A stretch of DNA of 64,000 bases from JACVRW01 sp963733885 (GTDB lineage Bacteria; Actinomycetota; Thermoleophilia; Solirubrobacterales; Thermoleophilaceae), in assembly GCA_963733885.1 (NCBI GenBank), contig CAVTES010000006.1, positions 124,001 through 188,000 on the forward strand, read 5' to 3'. Each line of letters starts with the position of its first letter. Positions within the stretch are counted from its first letter, which is position 1. The notes under the pieces are model-generated. The model was not told the DNA's origin. It ran no database searches and saw nothing but the letters and a program-made list of their open reading frames with translations. The position numbers and the translations under genes are program-made. Shown piece after piece: positions 1-8,369 of this stretch.

Positions 1-3000
1 GGCGTCCCGTCCCAGCGCTCGGCCGACTCCCGGGCGGCCTCCACGTCGGGCATCGCGGCCTGGAAGTGGAGCGCGTCCGGGCCGAGTCCGCGGCCGGGCA
101 CGTCGCCCGGCAGCGCGTCGGCCACGCGCCGGCCGTGCTCGGAGTCGATCGGGTCGTTCAGGCGCAGCTCGAGCCGGCTGCCCACGTTGTCGCGGAGGTG
201 CGGCCTGATCTCGGCCCAGCGGTTGGCCGACAGCAGCAGGTGGACGCCGTAGTTGAGGCCGCCGTTCGCCAGCTGCTCGACCTCCTGGTCGAGCCCTTCG
301 AAGTCGCGCTTGAGCGCAGCCCAGTTGTCGACCACCAGGAAGACGTCCGGCAGCTCCTCCTCGAGCTCCCCGCGCGCGCGGCGCGCGCGGGCGTCGGCCA
401 TCGAGGTGAGTCCGAGCCGCCGGAATGCCAGCTCGCGCTCCTCGAGCAGGCCCTGCACGTGGCGGACGCTCTGGCGCACCCGCTCGCGGTCGAGCTTGGT
501 GGCCACTCCCCCCACGTGCGGCGCGGCCTCGAGCTCCGCCAGCGCCCCGCCGCCCAGGTCGATGCAGTAGAGGCGCACCTCATCCGGCGTGTGCTCGCGA
601 GCCAGCGCCGTGACGAGCCCCTTCAGGAATGTGCTCTTCCCCGTCTGCGGGGCGCCCACGACCGCCAGGTGCCCCGCCGCGCCGGCGAAGTCGAGCGCGA
701 GCGGCGTCGTGCGCTGCTGGGCCGGCAGGTCGAGCAGCCCAACCGTGGCCTCCACCCCGTCCGACACGCCGTCGCGCTGCCACCAGGCAGGAGGCCGCTC
801 CAGATCGCCCGGATCGAGCGAGCGCGGAAGAGGTGGCACCCAGACCTGGTGGACCGGCCCGCCGCCATGCGCCGCGACCATGCGCTCCACTAGCACGTCG
901 AGGTCGCTCGGTCCGCCATCGCCGTCCTCGCCAGCGGCGACGGCGGCTGCAGCCGACAGCCCGCCGAGGCCCGGCGCGAACGGCGCCACGTCCGTGACCG
1001 GCCCACTCGGCTCGTCCGGCTCCTCGCGCCCACTCCCGGACACGAGCGCCACCTTGAAGCGCTCGTAGATCGCGGTGTCCACCTTCAGGTAGGCGGCGCC
1101 GGGAAACGGCGGCAGCAGGTACGCGTCCGGCGTGCCCAACACGACCTTGCTCTCCACCGCCGAGTAGGTCCGGAGGCAGATCCGGTAGCGCAGGTGGCTC
1201 TCCAGGCCGCGGAGCTTCCCTTCCTCGAGGCGCTGGCTCGAGAACAGCAGGTGCATGCCGAGGCTCCGCCCCACGCGGCCGATCCCGAGGAACAGGTCGA
1301 TGAACTCCGGCCGGCTCGAGAGCAGCTCGCCGAACTCGTCAACCACCACGAGCAGATACGGCATCGGCGCGAGGCTTGAGTCCTGCTCGCGCGCCTGGCG
1401 GTAGGCGCGGATGTCGTCGATGTTCCCGGCGTCGCGCAACATCGCCTGGCGGCGCTCCTGCTCGCCGAGCAGCGCGTCGCGCATGCGGTCGACCAGACTG
1501 CCGTCCCGCTGCAGGTTGGTGATCAGGCCGGCGGCGTGCGGGAGCCGCGACAGCTCGGCGAAGGCGGCCCCGCCCTTGTAGTCGATCAGCACGAAGGAGA
1601 GCGTGTCCGGCGGGTGGCGCAGCGCCAGCCCGGATATGAGCGTGCGCAGCAGCTCGCTCTTGCCCGAGCCGGTGGCGCCCACGATCAGCCCGTGCGGCCC
1701 GAGCCCGCCCTCGGCGGCCTGCTTGAGGTCGAGCGTGACAGGCTCGCCGGCGCCGCCCACGCCGATCGGCACGCGCAGCTGCTCGCGTCGCGGCCGCGGC
1801 CGCCAGCTCGCGTGCGGGTCCACCTCGGACGCCGAGCGCAGGCGGAGCAGCTCGAGCGCCCGCACCTCGTCGGCGCTCGCCGGGCCCCGCTCGCGGTCCT
1901 CGAGGCGCAGCGGGGCGAGCGTGCGGGCGATCGCCTCGCTCAGGCCGAGGTCGGCGGCGTCGGGCCACACTCCTTCCGCCCGGCCTCTCTCGCCGCGCCG
2001 CTCCTCGACGGTCGCGGCGGCGCCAGGGGATAGAACGATGCGAACGTCGGCCTCGGACGGCTCGGTGGCGGTGGAGTCCGCGAGCAGCACGGCGGTCACG
2101 GCGAGTCGGTCGCCCTGCTCCAGCACGTCGCGCATCAGCGGCATGCGCGCCACGGCGGAGTCAGGCGACCAGCCGTCCACGAACAGCACCAGATGCGGGC
2201 CGGCCAGGCGCGGGCGGGCGGAGCCGTGGTTCTCCTCGTCGAGACGGGCGAGCTGCTCGAGCCGGGGCCCGATCTCGCCCTCGAGCAGCCGGCCGAGCGC
2301 CTCCTCGGAGGAGGCGAGCAGGATCGGCGGCGGCAGCAGCTCCGGGGCGTCCTGCCTCGCGCGAACCTCGGCGCGCGCGTGCGGCAGCCACTTGATCCAC
2401 TCCCAGTGCTCCGCCGCCGGGGGCTCGTAGGACGTGAGCACGCGCAGGTCGTCGGGGGGGCGGAACACCGCCAGCTGCGAGATGAGAGAGCGCGCCAGCG
2501 CTCGGGCTGCGTCGGGCGCTCCGACCAAGGTCACCACTCGCGCGTCGCGCAGGTCAACGGTGACCGGCACGTCGTTCACCCGCTCCCAGCGCCTTCTGAC
2601 CGTGCTCGCCTCGTCCTCGAGGTCCAGCTCGCGATCGGCCAGCGGATCGTCGCCGATGTCGAGCCGCACCGGACGGGAGTGCGGCACCCGGCCGCGGCCC
2701 ACTCGCAGCTCGAGGAAATCGCCGTCGGCGGCCCGGCGCTCCCACAGGCCGGCGCGCGCGAGGGCCGTAGCCCAGAGCTTCTCGTGGTCGGGGTAGAGCC
2801 GGTCCGCGGCCGCCAGTTGAGCGTCGGCGTCGCGCCCGAGGTCACGCTCCACGCGCGTGAGATACATGCGGTACTTGCGCCGGTTGCGCTTCCGGCGCTT
2901 CTTCACCGAGCGGACCTGCGAGTAGCGGATCAGGAATGCCAGCAGGATGCTCAGGCACACCAGCCCGAGCGCGATGTACATGAACAGCGGGTTGTTGTAG

Positions 3001-3224
3001 ACGAGCGCGAAGGCGAGCAGGCCGAAGCTCCCGATGGCGGGGAACATCGCGTGGACCATCCCGCCGGTCGGGGGCTCCGGCTTGGTCGGAGGCGCATGAA
3101 TGCGCAGATCCTCCGACGGCGCCGGCTCCGGCCACTCGCGCGGCGGCCGATGGAAGATCTCGCCGCCGCGCTTGGCCGCAAGCACTCGGCTCGGCGGAGT
3201 GCGCGCGGATGGTTCTTGCCGCAT
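1..3224 (-). CDS. eccC: Type VII secretion FtsK/SpoIIIE-type ATPase EccC (3' end outside window)
   Basis: Membrane-bound motor ATPase that recognises WXG100-type substrates and drives type VII (ESX) export. The reverse-strand frame stays open from the ATG at 3224 to the left edge, giving 1074 residues. An N-terminal region with two hydrophobic helices (about residues 60-100) is followed by a very basic KKRRKRNRRK stretch. Domain 1 has Walker A GATGSGKS (516-523) and Walker B VVVDEFGELL (D629, E630). Domain 2 has a Walker A-like GAPQTGKST (857-865) and a Walker B position reading VVDNW (D966, N967), so the acidic residue after Asp is lost. That fits the known weaker ATPase sites of EccC domains 2 and 3. 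A third domain is expected beyond the edge. The gene is divergent from the first WXG100 gene. No strong ribosome site precedes 3224. Confidence 0.92.
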   Translation of the reverse strand, partial: MRQEPSARTPPSRVLAAKRGGEIFHRPPREWPEPAPSEDLRIHAPPTKPEPPTGGMVHAMFPAIGSFGLLAFALVYNNPLFMYIALGLVCLSILLAFLIRYSQVRSVKKRRKRNRRKYRMYLTRVERDLGRDADAQLAAADRLYPDHEKLWATALARAGLWERRAADGDFLELRVGRGRVPHSRPVRLDIGDDPLADRELDLEDEASTVRRRWERVNDVPVTVDLRDARVVTLVGAPDAARALARSLISQLAVFRPPDDLRVLTSYEPPAAEHWEWIKWLPHARAEVRARQDAPELLPPPILLASSEEALGRLLEGEIGPRLEQLARLDEENHGSARPRLAGPHLVLFVDGWSPDSAVARMPLMRDVLEQGDRLAVTAVLLADSTATEPSEADVRIVLSPGAAATVEERRGERGRAEGVWPDAADLGLSEAIARTLAPLRLEDRERGPASADEVRALELLRLRSASEVDPHASWRPRPRREQLRVPIGVGGAGEPVTLDLKQAAEGGLGPHGLIVGATGSGKSELLRTLISGLALRHPPDTLSFVLIDYKGGAAFAELSRLPHAAGLITNLQRDGSLVDRMRDALLGEQERRQAMLRDAGNIDDIRAYRQAREQDSSLAPMPYLLVVVDEFGELLSSRPEFIDLFLGIGRVGRSLGMHLLFSSQRLEEGKLRGLESHLRYRICLRTYSAVESKVVLGTPDAYLLPPFPGAAYLKVDTAIYERFKVALVSGSGREEPDEPSGPVTDVAPFAPGLGGLSAAAAVAAGEDGDGGPSDLDVLVERMVAAHGGGPVHQVWVPPLPRSLDPGDLERPPAWWQRDGVSDGVEATVGLLDLPAQQRTTPLALDFAGAAGHLAVVGAPQTGKSTFLKGLVTALAREHTPDEVRLYCIDLGGGALAELEAAPHVGGVATKLDRERVRQSVRHVQGLLEERELAFRRLGLTSMADARARRARGELEEELPDVFLVVDNWAALKRDFEGLDQEVEQLANGGLNYGVHLLLSANRWAEIRPHLRDNVGSRLELRLNDPIDSEHGRRVADALPGDVPGRGLGPDALHFQAAMPDVEAARESAERWDGT

Positions 3225-3339
3225 GCGGAAGGGATTTACCCGTCCGGGGTCCCCCGGGAAACGCCGCTGGACATTCGTACGGGGTTAGCCGAGCGCGCAA
3301 AGGGGGAATTCCCCGAGCGGTACCGCAGGCGAGATCGAA

Positions 3340-3640
3340 GGGATTCCTCATATGGCGACGGCCGGACACATTCGCGTCACCCCCGAGCAGCTCGGAGCGA
3401 TCGCCGGGCAGCTCAACGCGGGTGCCGCGAACATCGAGCAGATCAACCAACAGCTGCAGGGCCAGGTGGCCCCGCTCGGCTCCGACTGGGCCGGCGTCGC
3501 GCAGGCCCGCTTCCACGAGCTGTGGGCCGAGTGGCAGCGCTCCTCGCAGGGCATCCAACACGCCCTCCAGGGCATCAGCCAGCTGATGACCCAGGCCAGC
3601 GCCAACTACGCCGACACCGAAGCCGCCGTCGCCTCCAGCT
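3340..3640 (+). repeat. Direct duplication, unit 1 (WXG100 gene and its leader)
   Basis: From the leader (about 3340) through most of the coding region this segment matches 5187-5486 almost base for base. Visible differences are one extra T in the leader, CAACAG/CAGCAG and CAACAC/CAGCAC silent changes, and divergence in the last about 30 bases. The near identity at synonymous sites indicates a recent duplication or ongoing gene conversion. Confidence 0.85.
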
Positions 3641-3651
3641 TCCAGCGCTAG
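3352..3651 (+). CDS. WXG100 (EsxA-like) secreted protein, copy 1
   Basis: Small helical-hairpin substrate of the type VII system, 99 residues, the usual WXG100 length. The turn motif is W-A-G inside SDWAGVAQARF, and the C-terminal tail carries the YxxxE export signal (YADTE). The ATG at 3352 follows a purine-rich AAGGGA. It sits divergently about 130 bases from eccC, as expected for a co-regulated substrate. A perfect palindrome GGGGAATTCCCC lies at 3303-3314 in the shared upstream region. The DNA is nearly identical to the second copy at 5198, and the two proteins differ only near the last ten residues. Confidence 0.9.
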   Translation: MATAGHIRVTPEQLGAIAGQLNAGAANIEQINQQLQGQVAPLGSDWAGVAQARFHELWAEWQRSSQGIQHALQGISQLMTQASANYADTEAAVASSFQR

Positions 3652-3790
3652 CCGAATCTACGGCGAGCGATGTCGACCTTCGACGCCTAGACGGGCGATC
3701 TCCCAGCCGCGGCTGTGGCCGCGACGGCGGGCTCAATCGGGGTCCCAACAGAGGCGCTCGCCGCCGCTGAAGGAGATCGGTGGCCAACCG

Positions 3791-4177
3791 GTGAACGACG
3801 CGTCGAGGGAGGAGGTAATCGATCGCTCGCAGGCGTTGGTTGCCGCCAATCGCCTTGGCGAGAACGCCGAGCTCCTGAGGGAGGCGATACGAGGTGCGCG
3901 ACGCCCTCCACTGCGCCGACGTATTCGTGCCCCGCTCCGGCGCGCAGGGCGACAGCGAGATCACGCTCCTGACGGTCCCCGGCGAGGGCGGGGAGACGAT
4001 CCCGGTCTTCTCCTCAGTGGAGACGATGACGGCTGCATTGGGCGGCGACCCAGGCTCACCTGGAGGTGCCCTTCACGGCGCTGATGTCAGGATGGCCGGA
4101 GGGAGTCGACGCGGTGGTGGACCCGGGCAGCGAATGGGCGCTGCCTGCCTGCGCACACGCTCGTCCGGCCTCACTGA
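3791..4177 (+). pseudogene. Frameshifted SseB-like N-terminal domain protein
   Basis: Three overlapping frames together read like one SseB-type domain. A GTG at 3791 starts NDASREEVIDRSQALV and runs to about 3892. It continues in the next frame as RDALHCADVFVPRSG to about 4047, then in the third frame as HLEVPFTALMSGWPEG and VDAVVDPGSEWAL. A further shift gives a plausible end at the TGA at 4175. Each change is +1, so at least three small indels separate it from an intact gene. An intact SseB-like gene lies in the same locus at 7628. SseB-domain proteins are common accessory genes of actinobacterial ESX loci. Assembly error is possible but would need several events. Confidence 0.6.
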
Positions 4178-4607
4178 CCACCCCCGCCGCCCCCTCGCTC
4201 GTTGCACGCCCAGAGGCGTTGATGTGGGTTCGCCGGGCGAATCATCTTCGGTCTACTGCCGTTTCCGTCGTATTTTCTGCGGCCATCGCGCTGGCCCGGC
4301 TACGGGAACCACGTCACCGTCCGGACTTGTGGGCCTCCTGGACCCCCTAGATAGGACAGTGCGGACCCTCCCGAGGGCGGTGGGCGAACGATCTTCGGAC
4401 CGGGCGACCGCGCGGTGCCGCGCTGGAATGCGACCTCCCCCGGCTCGACCGGGACGCGTGGCCACTCGCAGCTCTCGACGGCGGCCGCCTGTCGCCCCCC
4501 GGTGCCCACATCAGACCTTATGTGGCTCTACCGGGCCCACCCCGGCAACGCGAGCGCCGCTCCATCGTGTCTAGTGACCTGAGGCGGAAGTTCGCCCGTT
4601 ACGACGT
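4178..4607. other. Non-coding gap, nothing recognised
   Basis: About 430 bases between two pseudogenes. Short open frames exist on both strands, but none shows a recognisable domain, a ribosome site or the expected codon bias. It probably represents further decay between the duplicated WXG100 genes. Confidence 0.5.
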
Positions 4608-5125
4608 TCATGCCAGCGTGGCCGCCGCGGCCCCGAGGACGATCTCGAGCCCCACCAGGGTCAGCAGCGCCCACGCCACGCCGCGAAAGCGTGCTCGGAG
4701 AGCGGGCAGCTCCTCCGGGGTCGCAAACAGGCGCCGCGGCCACAGCCGCCACGAGACGTGCCAGAACAGGGCCGTCGCAGCCGCGAGCAGCGCGACCTTG
4801 GCGCCCACGATCAGCCACCACCCGGCCCCCGGATCGTCGCCGGCCTCGAGCGCGACCAGCCCGGCGCCGGAGCGGCCAGCAGGGCGATCACGCCCAGCAC
4901 CGGCCGGCGCGCCCCGGCCGCGAGCTCGGCCGCGAACGCCTCCCGCCGCCGCTCGTCCTCGATGAAGCGCTGCGAGCGCGGCTGCACCACGGCCAGGCTG
5001 TAGGCCATCGCCCCCAGCCACACCGCGGCGGCGAGCAGGTGCACGCTGAGCGCCAGGAAGGTCACACGGTCGGTCTTCCCATTAGGGCTCGATGAGAAAG
5101 CCACGTCCGGGTATCGACCGCGCAT
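4608..5125 (-). pseudogene. Frameshifted CopD-like integral membrane protein
   Basis: The first frame (from about 5125, more likely GTG 5065) encodes a membrane segment of the type LALSVHLLAAAVWLGAMAYS and runs to about 4870. The neighbouring frame then continues with GLVALEAGDD, WWLIVGAKVALLAAA and FWHVSWRLWPRR to the stop at 4608. Restoring one base near 4865-4875 joins them into one about 150-170-residue, four-helix protein resembling the copper resistance D (CopD)/DUF4149-like membrane group. The frame change could be a real single-base deletion or a sequencing error. It lies oppositely oriented between the duplicated WXG100 genes. Confidence 0.6.
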
Positions 5126-5186
5126 CCCACGTGGTTACGCTTCGCTTTGCAGCGGGAAAGTTCGCCGTACCACAAGCGAAACTGAA

Positions 5187-5486
5187 GGGATCCTCATATG
5201 GCGACGGCCGGACACATTCGCGTCACCCCCGAGCAGCTCGGAGCGATCGCCGGGCAGCTCAACGCGGGTGCCGCGAACATCGAGCAGATCAACCAGCAGC
5301 TGCAGGGCCAGGTGGCCCCGCTCGGCTCCGACTGGGCCGGCGTCGCGCAGGCCCGCTTCCACGAGCTGTGGGCCGAGTGGCAGCGCTCCTCGCAGGGCAT
5401 CCAGCACGCCCTCCAGGGCATCAGCCAGCTGATGACCCAGGCCAGCGCCAACTACGCCGACACCGAGGCCGCGATCGCCAGCACGT
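5187..5486 (+). repeat. Direct duplication, unit 2 (WXG100 gene and its leader)
   Basis: Second unit of the near-identical duplication described at 3340-3640. The pair brackets about 1.5 kb that holds only decayed genes, which could recombine out by homologous exchange. Confidence 0.85.
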
Positions 5487-5497
5487 TCCAGCGCTGA
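5198..5497 (+). CDS. WXG100 (EsxA-like) secreted protein, copy 2
   Basis: 99-residue WXG100 protein with W-A-G turn and YADTE tail signal, nearly identical to the product of 3352-3651. The end reads AAIASTFQR instead of AAVASSFQR. It begins at an ATG preceded by GAAGGGATCCTCAT. It is the first gene of the operon that includes both toxin-like effectors, so it is the probable co-secreted partner for them. WXG100 proteins usually act as dimers. Two almost equal copies could form homodimers or equivalent heterodimers. Confidence 0.9.
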   Translation: MATAGHIRVTPEQLGAIAGQLNAGAANIEQINQQLQGQVAPLGSDWAGVAQARFHELWAEWQRSSQGIQHALQGISQLMTQASANYADTEAAIASTFQR

Positions 5498-5515
5498 TCC
5501 CGGGGCACACGGAGG

Positions 5516-5782
5516 ATGTCCGGGTTCGAAGTAACCCCCGGCGAGCTCACGGGAGCGTCGGCGACGCTCGGATCGGTGGGCGGCGAACTGGGGTGCCCGC
5601 GCCTAGGTCCGGGTGACCTCGGCTCGCCCGAGCTGGAGGCGGCGATGTCGTCGTTCTACGCCTCGACCAACGGGGTCGCCATGGCGATGGGGGACGCGAT
5701 CGGTCAGGCTTCCGCCAACCTGACCACGGCCGCCTCGGCGTACCAGGTGACGGACCTCGGCGCCATGCCCGCTGCGCGTTAG
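5516..5782 (+). CDS. EspC-like type VII secretion-associated protein
   Basis: 88-residue, mostly helical protein resembling the EspC/DUF2580 group of ESX-associated proteins. It has a short N-terminal helix, a Gly/Pro-rich centre, then a Ser/Ala-rich helix and a YxxxD-type tail (YQVTD), the known type VII export signature. It lies 18 bases after the second WXG100 gene and 3 bases before the first large effector. A GGAGG abuts the ATG directly with no spacer, which is unusual. No better start is visible. It is probably a helper or partner of the adjacent effector. The family assignment is tentative. Confidence 0.65.
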   Translation: MSGFEVTPGELTGASATLGSVGGELGCPRLGPGDLGSPELEAAMSSFYASTNGVAMAMGDAIGQASANLTTAASAYQVTDLGAMPAAR

Positions 5783-5785
5783 CCG

Positions 5786-7375
5786 ATGGGCTCGGTCGCA
5801 GGAATCGCCCTCCCTGAGGGAGACCCCGGCGCCGCCGCCGACGCGGCTGCCGGGCTGCGCTCGGCGGCCGGCGGATTCGAGAGCACGGGCGGCATCACGC
5901 AGCGGGCGGTGGCCGCCACGCCGTCCTGGGACGGGATGGCGAGCTTCAGCTTCCGAGACAGGTGCGCCGGCTACCAGGACGCCGCCGCGGCCGCCGAGGC
6001 GGCCTGCGCTCAGGCGGCCGTCGTGCTGGGGCGCTACGGCGAGCGGCTCGAGGAGGGCCGCGAGCGCGTGCGCCGGCTTCAGGAGCGCGCCCAGGAGTGC
6101 CTCGAGCGGATCAGGCTGGCCGAGGCGCGCGCCGCGGACGCGGCCGACCGCGCGGCGTTCGCCTCACGCATGGCCTACCAGTCGAGCCTCGGGTCCCCCG
6201 CCGACGCGGGGGCGACCGCGGCGGCCTTCCGGGCACAGGCGGACGAGGCGTGGCTCGAGAACGCCGCCGCCGAGACCGACGCCCAGGCGGCGCGCGACGA
6301 GCTCGAGCGGCTGCGACAAGCCGCGGAGGACGAGCGGGAGCTCGTGCTCGAGGCCGGCCGGGTTGCGGCCGGCATGGTGGCGAGCGCCCAGGGCGGGCTG
6401 CCCATGGTGGCAGTCCCGGCTCCCGCGGCGCCCGCCCCGGCCCCGGAGGAAAAGGAGGAGGACAAGCCCTGGTGGGAGGACGCCGCCGGAGCACTGGGCG
6501 ACGCGGCAAGCTGGACGGGCGGGCAGGTCGTCGGCTTCGGCAAGGGAGTCGGCGAGGGCGTGGTGGGGATCGGCGAGGGCGGGCTCATGCTGTACCGGCT
6601 CTCGGTGGTCAACGCCGTGATCGATCCGGAGTCCCACGAGCGCGAATGGGACAACGCCACCAACGCGGCCGAGTTCGCGTGGAACAACCCGGGCGAGTTC
6701 GCGAAGGCCGTTGCCAACTGGGAGGACCTGTCCGAGGGCCGCTACGGCGAGTGGCTCGGCAACCTCGGCCCCGACGCGGTGCTGGCCGTGACGACCGCCG
6801 GCGCGGGCACCGCCGCCACGCGCGGCCTCCGCGGCGCCGACGCGCTCTCCGACGTGGCGGGCGCGGCCCGCAATGCCGACCGGGTGGCCGACGCGGCCGA
6901 CGCCGCGCGCGACACCGGCCGGGCCACGGCCGCGGCCAATGGCATCCCCGGCGGAGGGCTCACCGAGGCTGGCCAGCGCGCCCTCAGCCAGGGCGACGAG
7001 GTGGTGCGCCACTGGACCCCGCTCGACTCCGATCGCCCGCTTGTGGAAGCCGGCCGTGGAGACACCTTCCGCTCCTCGACCTACGACGAGGTTCGGCTGG
7101 CGGAGGACCGGCTCTTCTATCGCGACTACAGCGACCCGAACCGCCGCCTCTCCGCCTTCTGGACCCGCGAGCCGTCGTCCGGCCCCTTCCAGTCCATCCT
7201 CGACAGCGCGATCCTTCCGGAATGGGGTAACAGGGCGACGGACACCGTCACCATCCGCGTGCCCGCAGGCACGACCGTCTACGAGGGCCCCACCGCGCCG
7301 CAAGGCGGTCTGGTGGGCGGCGGTGACCAGACCGTGATCCCGAAGGTCGATCCGGCCTGGGAGGTCGGGCCGTGA
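5786..7375 (+). CDS. Type VII secreted polymorphic toxin (WXG-type head, unassigned toxin tail)
   Basis: 529 residues. The N-terminal part carries ALPEGDPG (residues 8-15) and W-D-G at 48-50, then a long Ala/Glu/Arg coiled coil (about 60-205), matching the LXG/WXG-like heads of type VII effectors. A Pro/Ala/Glu linker (209-226) leads to a Gly-rich helical pre-toxin region (228-345). The last about 110 residues form a separate globular tail with RLFYRDYSD, SAFWTREPSS, LPEWGN, VPAGTTVYEG and a final GGGDQ. That pattern recalls small mono-ADP-ribosyltransferase/NADase-like toxin tails, but I cannot assign it. The next gene overlaps by 4 bases and is the likely antidote. Probably exported against competing bacteria. 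Confidence 0.75.
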   Translation: MGSVAGIALPEGDPGAAADAAAGLRSAAGGFESTGGITQRAVAATPSWDGMASFSFRDRCAGYQDAAAAAEAACAQAAVVLGRYGERLEEGRERVRRLQERAQECLERIRLAEARAADAADRAAFASRMAYQSSLGSPADAGATAAAFRAQADEAWLENAAAETDAQAARDELERLRQAAEDERELVLEAGRVAAGMVASAQGGLPMVAVPAPAAPAPAPEEKEEDKPWWEDAAGALGDAASWTGGQVVGFGKGVGEGVVGIGEGGLMLYRLSVVNAVIDPESHEREWDNATNAAEFAWNNPGEFAKAVANWEDLSEGRYGEWLGNLGPDAVLAVTTAGAGTAATRGLRGADALSDVAGAARNADRVADAADAARDTGRATAAANGIPGGGLTEAGQRALSQGDEVVRHWTPLDSDRPLVEAGRGDTFRSSTYDEVRLAEDRLFYRDYSDPNRRLSAFWTREPSSGPFQSILDSAILPEWGNRATDTVTIRVPAGTTVYEGPTAPQGGLVGGGDQTVIPKVDPAWEVGP

Positions 7376-7635
7376 CCGCGGGCTGCGCCACCTGGGAGCC
7401 CATCGAGGGTTTCCGCTCACCGGGGGAGTACGAGCGCTTTCAGGGCTGGATCTCGAGCCTGGTGGACGATGGGTCGGCTGAACGCGTGCCAGTGGACGCC
7501 GGATGGAAGGACGCCAACCCGCTGTTCGAGGAGTGGTACAGGTGCCCCGAGACCGGGCGCGTCTGGCGGCTGCTGTTCCCCGACCCGCCCTCCACCGGGT
7601 CATTCGTCCCCGTCGAGGCGGGTCCCGGTGGCTGA
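7372..7635 (+). CDS. Probable immunity protein for the upstream toxin
   Basis: 87-residue acidic, soluble protein starting at a GTG that overlaps the toxin stop (GTGA). It is rich in aromatics and contains EEWYRCPETGRVWRLLFPDP, a motif with a single CxxxxG-type turn and a WRL-x-x-PDPP end. I recall this from small proteins paired with polymorphic toxins, but no Pfam name can be given from sequence alone. The 4-base overlap directly behind a toxin-tailed effector, the small size and the lack of a signal peptide are the usual features of a cytoplasmic immunity protein. The functional call rests on context. Confidence 0.6.
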   Translation: MTAGCATWEPIEGFRSPGEYERFQGWISSLVDDGSAERVPVDAGWKDANPLFEEWYRCPETGRVWRLLFPDPPSTGSFVPVEAGPGG

Positions 7636-8368
7636 CACCTTCACACCGCAGAACCCCCTCGAGGTGATGATGGCCGAGGCGCACGCGGGGCGGATGGCCA
7701 TGGACACGCTGATGAGGGCACTGCTCACCGCGCCCGTCTATCTGGTGCCCGGCGACGATTCGGATGCGGGCGAGCTCTCGCTGGCCGCCATCGAGGGTCG
7801 CGACGGCGGGCGCTACATACCCGCCTTCACCTCCCGCAGCAGGCTCGAGCGCTTCAGCGGCCGTGCCCGGGCGGCGAGCGTGCCGCTCCGCGACCTGGCC
7901 CCGGACTGGCCGGCGGAGGTCTCGCTCGTCATCGATCCCGGAGATCCCATCGAGCTGGTCCTGCCTGGGCACGACTTCCGCCGGATCGCCGGCGACCGAG
8001 AGCCCGGCGGGGAAGAGACCGTGCCGGCAGGGACGTCGGTCATGATCGGCGACCCGGCCGAGGAACCCGAGGCAATGCTGGGGGCGATCGCGCGCACCTG
8101 CTCCGAGCGTCCGGAGGTGGTGGCCGCCTACCGGGCCCAGCTGCACGTGAACCGTGCCGGCGAGCGGCCGCATCTGGCCATCGGCCTGGTCGTGGACCAG
8201 CCTTCCGAGGACCACCACGAGTTGCAGGGCGAGGTGGCCCGGAGCGCCACCGCGGCCGGAGCCGACCAGGTGTCCGTCGTGGTGCTCGACCGCCTCGCCG
8301 AGGGCGACGCGGTGGCCGCCTACATGCTGGAGCGCACCCGGCCGTTCTACAGCCGAGGAGATGCCTGA
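7628..8368 (+). CDS. SseB-family protein of the type VII locus
   Basis: 246 residues from a GTG at 7628 that overlaps the preceding gene by 8 bases. Two SseB-type halves are visible. The N-terminal half has APVYLVPGDD, IPAFTSRSRLERF and LVIDPGDPIELVLP. The C-terminal half, after about residue 135, has RPEVVAAYRAQL, LAIGLVVDQPSE and VSVVVLDRLAEGD. The protein is predicted cytoplasmic. SseB-domain proteins recur in actinobacterial ESX loci, where a chaperone-like or substrate-handling role is plausible but unproven. The decayed gene at 3791-4177 appears to be a relative of its N-terminal half. Confidence 0.7.
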   Translation: MADTFTPQNPLEVMMAEAHAGRMAMDTLMRALLTAPVYLVPGDDSDAGELSLAAIEGRDGGRYIPAFTSRSRLERFSGRARAASVPLRDLAPDWPAEVSLVIDPGDPIELVLPGHDFRRIAGDREPGGEETVPAGTSVMIGDPAEEPEAMLGAIARTCSERPEVVAAYRAQLHVNRAGERPHLAIGLVVDQPSEDHHELQGEVARSATAAGADQVSVVVLDRLAEGDAVAAYMLERTRPFYSRGDA

Positions 8369-8369
8369 C

